Shown: positions 5,209 to 7,434 of the stretch, piece by piece | How the letters are laid out: every line of letters starts with the position of its first letter | How positions within the stretch are numbered: position 1 is the stretch's first letter | Source: Methanomicrobia archaeon LH_S13 | Lineage (GTDB): Archaea > Halobacteriota > Syntropharchaeia > Alkanophagales > Methanospirareceae | NCBI GenBank assembly: GCA_023659785.1 | Contig: JAGXOR010000065.1 | Span: 1 to 7,434, forward strand | Length of the DNA: 7,434 nt | Reading direction: 5' to 3' | The notes under the pieces: model-generated | What the model was told of the DNA's origin: nothing | Databases searched by the model: none | The model's input: only the letters and a program-made list of their open reading frames with translations | Position numbers and translations under genes: made by a program

Positions 5209-6763
5209 GATAAGAGGGGTAGAGCATGAATATCCAGTGAGTGCAAAAGCGACTTTAAATCCTTCTTTGCTCGTTAATGCTGCGATTCAAGGTTTAAAAA
5301 GAAGAAGATTTTCACGCGAGGTGAATTGGGACACAGTTACCGAAATATCGCAGGAGGTGCATGAATCCAGAATAGCGTCTTCGTTTGGTGATAACGGTTG
5401 TCGGATTTATAATGATCTGGGACATCTTGAAATATCAACGCCTTCTTATAATAACCCCTTTGATGCCGTGGCATACGATAAAGCATCAGAGATATACGCT
5501 TTTATAGGGTCAATGGAGGCGAGTCTGGCGTTAAAGAAAAAAGTAACTATTCATAAGAACAATGTCGCCAATTTCTTCAGTCATGCTGGTGCTACGGGCA
5601 GTGGCACAAGTATAGGAAAAGGGGAAAAAATAAAAACGAATACTTATGCTACGCATGGAAATATAATAACCAAAAGAGAAGCGTGTAAGGATTGGAGTCG
5701 TGTAGAAAAAGCACTAATACCCTGGGTTGTTACAAGAATATTGTTCACCGGCTCAGGGGATGTTGTTTCAGGAGGCTTCGTTGGTAAAGAGGGAGTGAAG
5801 TTCGTTATTTCGCCAAGAGCGATGTTTGTTGCTCAGAAGTCTTCTCTTTCAACCACTGTTGAGAGAGGTATCTTGAATACACGAGACCAGCCACATGCCG
5901 CACGTCAATACTGGCGACTGCACGATATACATTACGAAGCGCTCCGTTCTGAATACGCAATTTTCTTACGTGACATCGCACAGGCGATGGTAATTCGTGC
6001 ATTCGAATTGGGTTACGTGGATGATGCACCGGAGATAGAGGACCCGGTGAGAACATTCAAGAGAATATCCGCGGATACACAAGAATGCGAGTGGAAGATA
6101 AAATTGAAGAACGGTGAGTCCACCGACGCTGTTTCCATTCTCCTATTTTATTTCGAAGCAATAGAGAAGATGTATAGAGAGATGGGAGAAGAAGGAGGGA
6201 AGTGGGCTGAAATAGGGAAAAGAGGCTTGAAGGAGGTGATAGAGAAGCTGGAAGCTCGGCGAGTGGAGGAATATGTGGATGGCATTGATTGGGTGACGAA
6301 ATTGGCATTGCTTGCGAATTATGAGCCAAAAAGCGCTTCCGAAGGAATAAGCATCTGTAATCAGCATGCATTGCTGGACGAAAGCGTGCTGTACTACGCG
6401 GGGGATGGAGAAGAGAGTACAAAGGGAAAATGCCTTTTCAATCCGAGGGATTCGCGGGCGTTCGCAAAGAAGGAATTGCCGGAAGTGGATTGGTGGGCTT
6501 TGTCAGATAGAGTAGAATACGGATTGGGTAATGCACCAGAGCAGACGAGGGAATTTTTCAAGGCTGAAATGTTGAGAAGGTATGGGTCGCATGTGAGGAG
6601 TGTTAGCTGGTCAACGATGGTGCTCGATGAAGCGAAAATAATGCTGGACGAGCCGTTCATGTTGAATAAGGAAGAGATAGGGGCGGAAATGGTAAAGGGG
6701 AGAGAAATAGAGGAAGTTTTATCAGCAGCGAAAGAGTTATATCCTGATAAGATAATTTATTAG
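5189..6763 (+). CDS. Dop/PafA family protein (Pup deamidase/depupylase or Pup ligase homologue)
   Basis: 524 residues, slightly longer than bacterial Dop or PafA. The fold is that of carboxylate-amine ligases related to glutamine synthetase. In order: GVEHEY (10-15) with metal/ATP ligands E12 and E14; NGCRIYNDLGHLEISTP (69-85), where D76 matches the proposed nucleophilic Asp, with H79 and E81; DAVAYDKA (92-99); KNN (123-125); TYATHGN (152-158); TRILFTGSGDV (182-192); RGILNTRDQPHA (226-237); IDWVTKLALL (366-375); TREFFKAEMLRRYG (453-466). The last block and the segment at 47-62 resemble Dop more than PafA. In bacteria, Dop deamidates Pup or cleaves Pup from substrates and PafA ligates Pup to lysine. 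Two oddities: about 20 extra residues at 128-150, and Gly157 where Dop and PafA have Glu (HENY). No Pup gene is visible, so the substrate is unknown. It overlaps endonuclease V by 20 nt. Confidence 0.9.
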   Translation: MRETENKIRGVEHEYPVSAKATLNPSLLVNAAIQGLKRRRFSREVNWDTVTEISQEVHESRIASSFGDNGCRIYNDLGHLEISTPSYNNPFDAVAYDKASEIYAFIGSMEASLALKKKVTIHKNNVANFFSHAGATGSGTSIGKGEKIKTNTYATHGNIITKREACKDWSRVEKALIPWVVTRILFTGSGDVVSGGFVGKEGVKFVISPRAMFVAQKSSLSTTVERGILNTRDQPHAARQYWRLHDIHYEALRSEYAIFLRDIAQAMVIRAFELGYVDDAPEIEDPVRTFKRISADTQECEWKIKLKNGESTDAVSILLFYFEAIEKMYREMGEEGGKWAEIGKRGLKEVIEKLEARRVEEYVDGIDWVTKLALLANYEPKSASEGISICNQHALLDESVLYYAGDGEESTKGKCLFNPRDSRAFAKKELPEVDWWALSDRVEYGLGNAPEQTREFFKAEMLRRYGSHVRSVSWSTMVLDEAKIMLDEPFMLNKEEIGAEMVKGREIEEVLSAAKELYPDKIIY

Positions 6764-7242
6764 AAAAACATATCTGATGCGGAAAAAGCCACTATCCTCC
6801 GTTGCTTCTCGTTAACCCCTACCAAAGTCGACACACGAACGCCGACCAACCTTATTTTCTTCTTCTTCTCTCCTTTTTCCTCACTAAATTCTGTCATCAA
6901 TTCCTTCGCCGTTTTCCTGAGCGTACTTAAATCAGAATAAAAGAATTTTATTTCTCTTGACACACGTTTGTATAATGGCATATTTACCGGTAGGAACTTC
7001 GCATCTGGGCATAGCTTGTATGCTCTTGAAAGCGGCATTGCAGAATGAACACCATATTCTCTCGCCTCGTATGAACACGTGCTCACAACGCCTCTTATTT
7101 TCATATCGGGTTCTTCAGCAGCTTTTTCTTGTTTTCTGATTCTTCCCCCTACGATTACCGGCAAGCCTTTCATTTCCTGATTCTCTCGCACTTCAACAGC
7201 TGAAAAGAAACTGTCCATGTCAATGTGAAATATTATTTTCAC
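6760..7242 (-). pseudogene. dinB: Internally deleted Y-family DNA polymerase (DinB/Dpo4 type)
   Basis: The 160-residue frame starts like a normal DinB polymerase: FHIDMDSFFSAVE (5-17) with metal ligands D8 and D10 and steric-gate F13, then VVSTCSYEAREYGVHSAMP (52-70) and the helix through YKRVSREI (91-98). It then jumps to the end of the little-finger domain, KIRLVGVRVSTLVG (129-142). About 190-200 residues of a roughly 350-residue enzyme are missing. These include the SIDE-type motif with the other two catalytic acids, the rest of the palm, the thumb and most of the little finger. No frameshift is present. It cannot be a working polymerase, so it is either an in-frame deletion remnant or a mis-assembly. 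The GTG at 7242 has GGAGGT (7260-7255) upstream. Its stop overlaps the end of the convergent Dop-like gene by 4 nt. Confidence 0.85.
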
Positions 7243-7434
7243 TTTGGCTTATCAACCTCCATAAGCTCAATTAACTTTAACTTATCAATTCCATCCTCGG
7301 TGAAAGGGAAAAGTTAATCCTCTATTTTAGTATCCTTTTTTCTATAAACCTCATGGTGCATTCGTGACGTCCTCTCCCACCTTACGGAGGGAGCTTCCAA
7401 CTGTTCCTTCATGATACATCCACATCCCCTCTGG
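7239..7434 (-). other. Coding-like stretch at the right edge with an in-frame stop (unidentified)
   Basis: On the minus strand one frame is open from the window edge to a TAA at 7316-7314 (about 39 codons, with an ATG at 7412 and the text RKKDTKIED before the stop). It then continues in the same frame for 24 more codons (FTEDGIDKLKLIELMEV and onward) to a TGA at 7241-7239 that overlaps the GTG of the dinB remnant as GTGA. The composition, rich in Glu, Asp, Lys and Leu, looks coding, but I recognise no family. It could be the end of an upstream gene broken by a stop, two small genes, or chance. The plus strand is also open from about 7348 to the edge without recognisable content. Confidence 0.25.

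Noticed and set aside
5588..5625. Walker-A-like text (ATGSGTSIGKG) in the Dop-like protein insertion
   Set aside because: It lacks the GK[S/T] ending and the fold context of a P-loop; it lies in a loop between two conserved blocks of a glutamine-synthetase-type fold.
6057..6422. Minus-strand frames opposite the Dop-like gene (about 120 and 74 codons)
   Set aside because: They are Ser/Leu-rich readings that mirror the charged helices of the real protein, with no motif or start signal.
1..7434. CRISPR array, tRNA, rRNA, insertion sequence or transposase
   Set aside because: I saw no regularly spaced repeats, no cloverleaf pattern, no terminal inverted repeats and no recombinase motifs in the parts I could read.

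Overview
The window most likely comes from a euryarchaeal genome; a methanophagal (ANME-1) or related lineage is a guess from gene content, not a proof. Supporting signs are an MthK-type potassium channel, a Mut7-C/DUF82 RNase-domain protein, an archaeal-type endonuclease V, a lipobox protein with N-glycosylation sequons, a clear TATA box (TATATAAAA) placed where archaeal promoters have it, and Shine-Dalgarno sites of GGAGG type. The right edge cuts through an unidentified coding-like stretch.

Layout. Positions 1-110 hold only a T-rich stop signal for the channel gene. On the minus strand, 2829 to 111 is a tight two-gene unit: a membrane-fused spermidine synthase, broken into two frames (2829-1528 and 1577-1071), followed 6 nt later by an RCK-gated potassium channel (1064-111). 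Upstream of it, also on the minus strand, is a Met-rich lipoprotein (3841-2945) with its own TATA box and a hairpin/T-tract terminator. A divergent intergenic region (about 3857-3949) separates this from a plus-strand operon of three overlapping genes: a Mut7-C RNase-domain/zinc-ribbon protein (3950-4477), endonuclease V (4477-5208) and a Dop/PafA (Pup deamidase / Pup ligase) family protein (5189-6763). Convergent with the last, and overlapping its stop, is an internally deleted Y-family DNA polymerase (7242-6760). The last 190 bases hold a short coding-like stretch on the minus strand with an in-frame stop.

The most notable item is the Dop/PafA homologue. This family is known from bacterial pupylation, where it attaches Pup to proteasome substrates or deamidates/removes it. 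Here it sits in an apparently archaeal operon behind a deaminated-base endonuclease, with no Pup gene visible in the window. It keeps most of the active-site framework but has a roughly 20-residue insertion and a Glu-to-Gly change in the second ATP/metal motif. The operon therefore combines two predicted nucleic-acid enzymes with an amide-bond-making or amide-bond-breaking enzyme. Whether this is an archaeal pupylation-like system, or a family member recruited to another substrate, cannot be settled from this window. The second theme is gene decay or assembly error: the synthase frameshift and the gutted polymerase.
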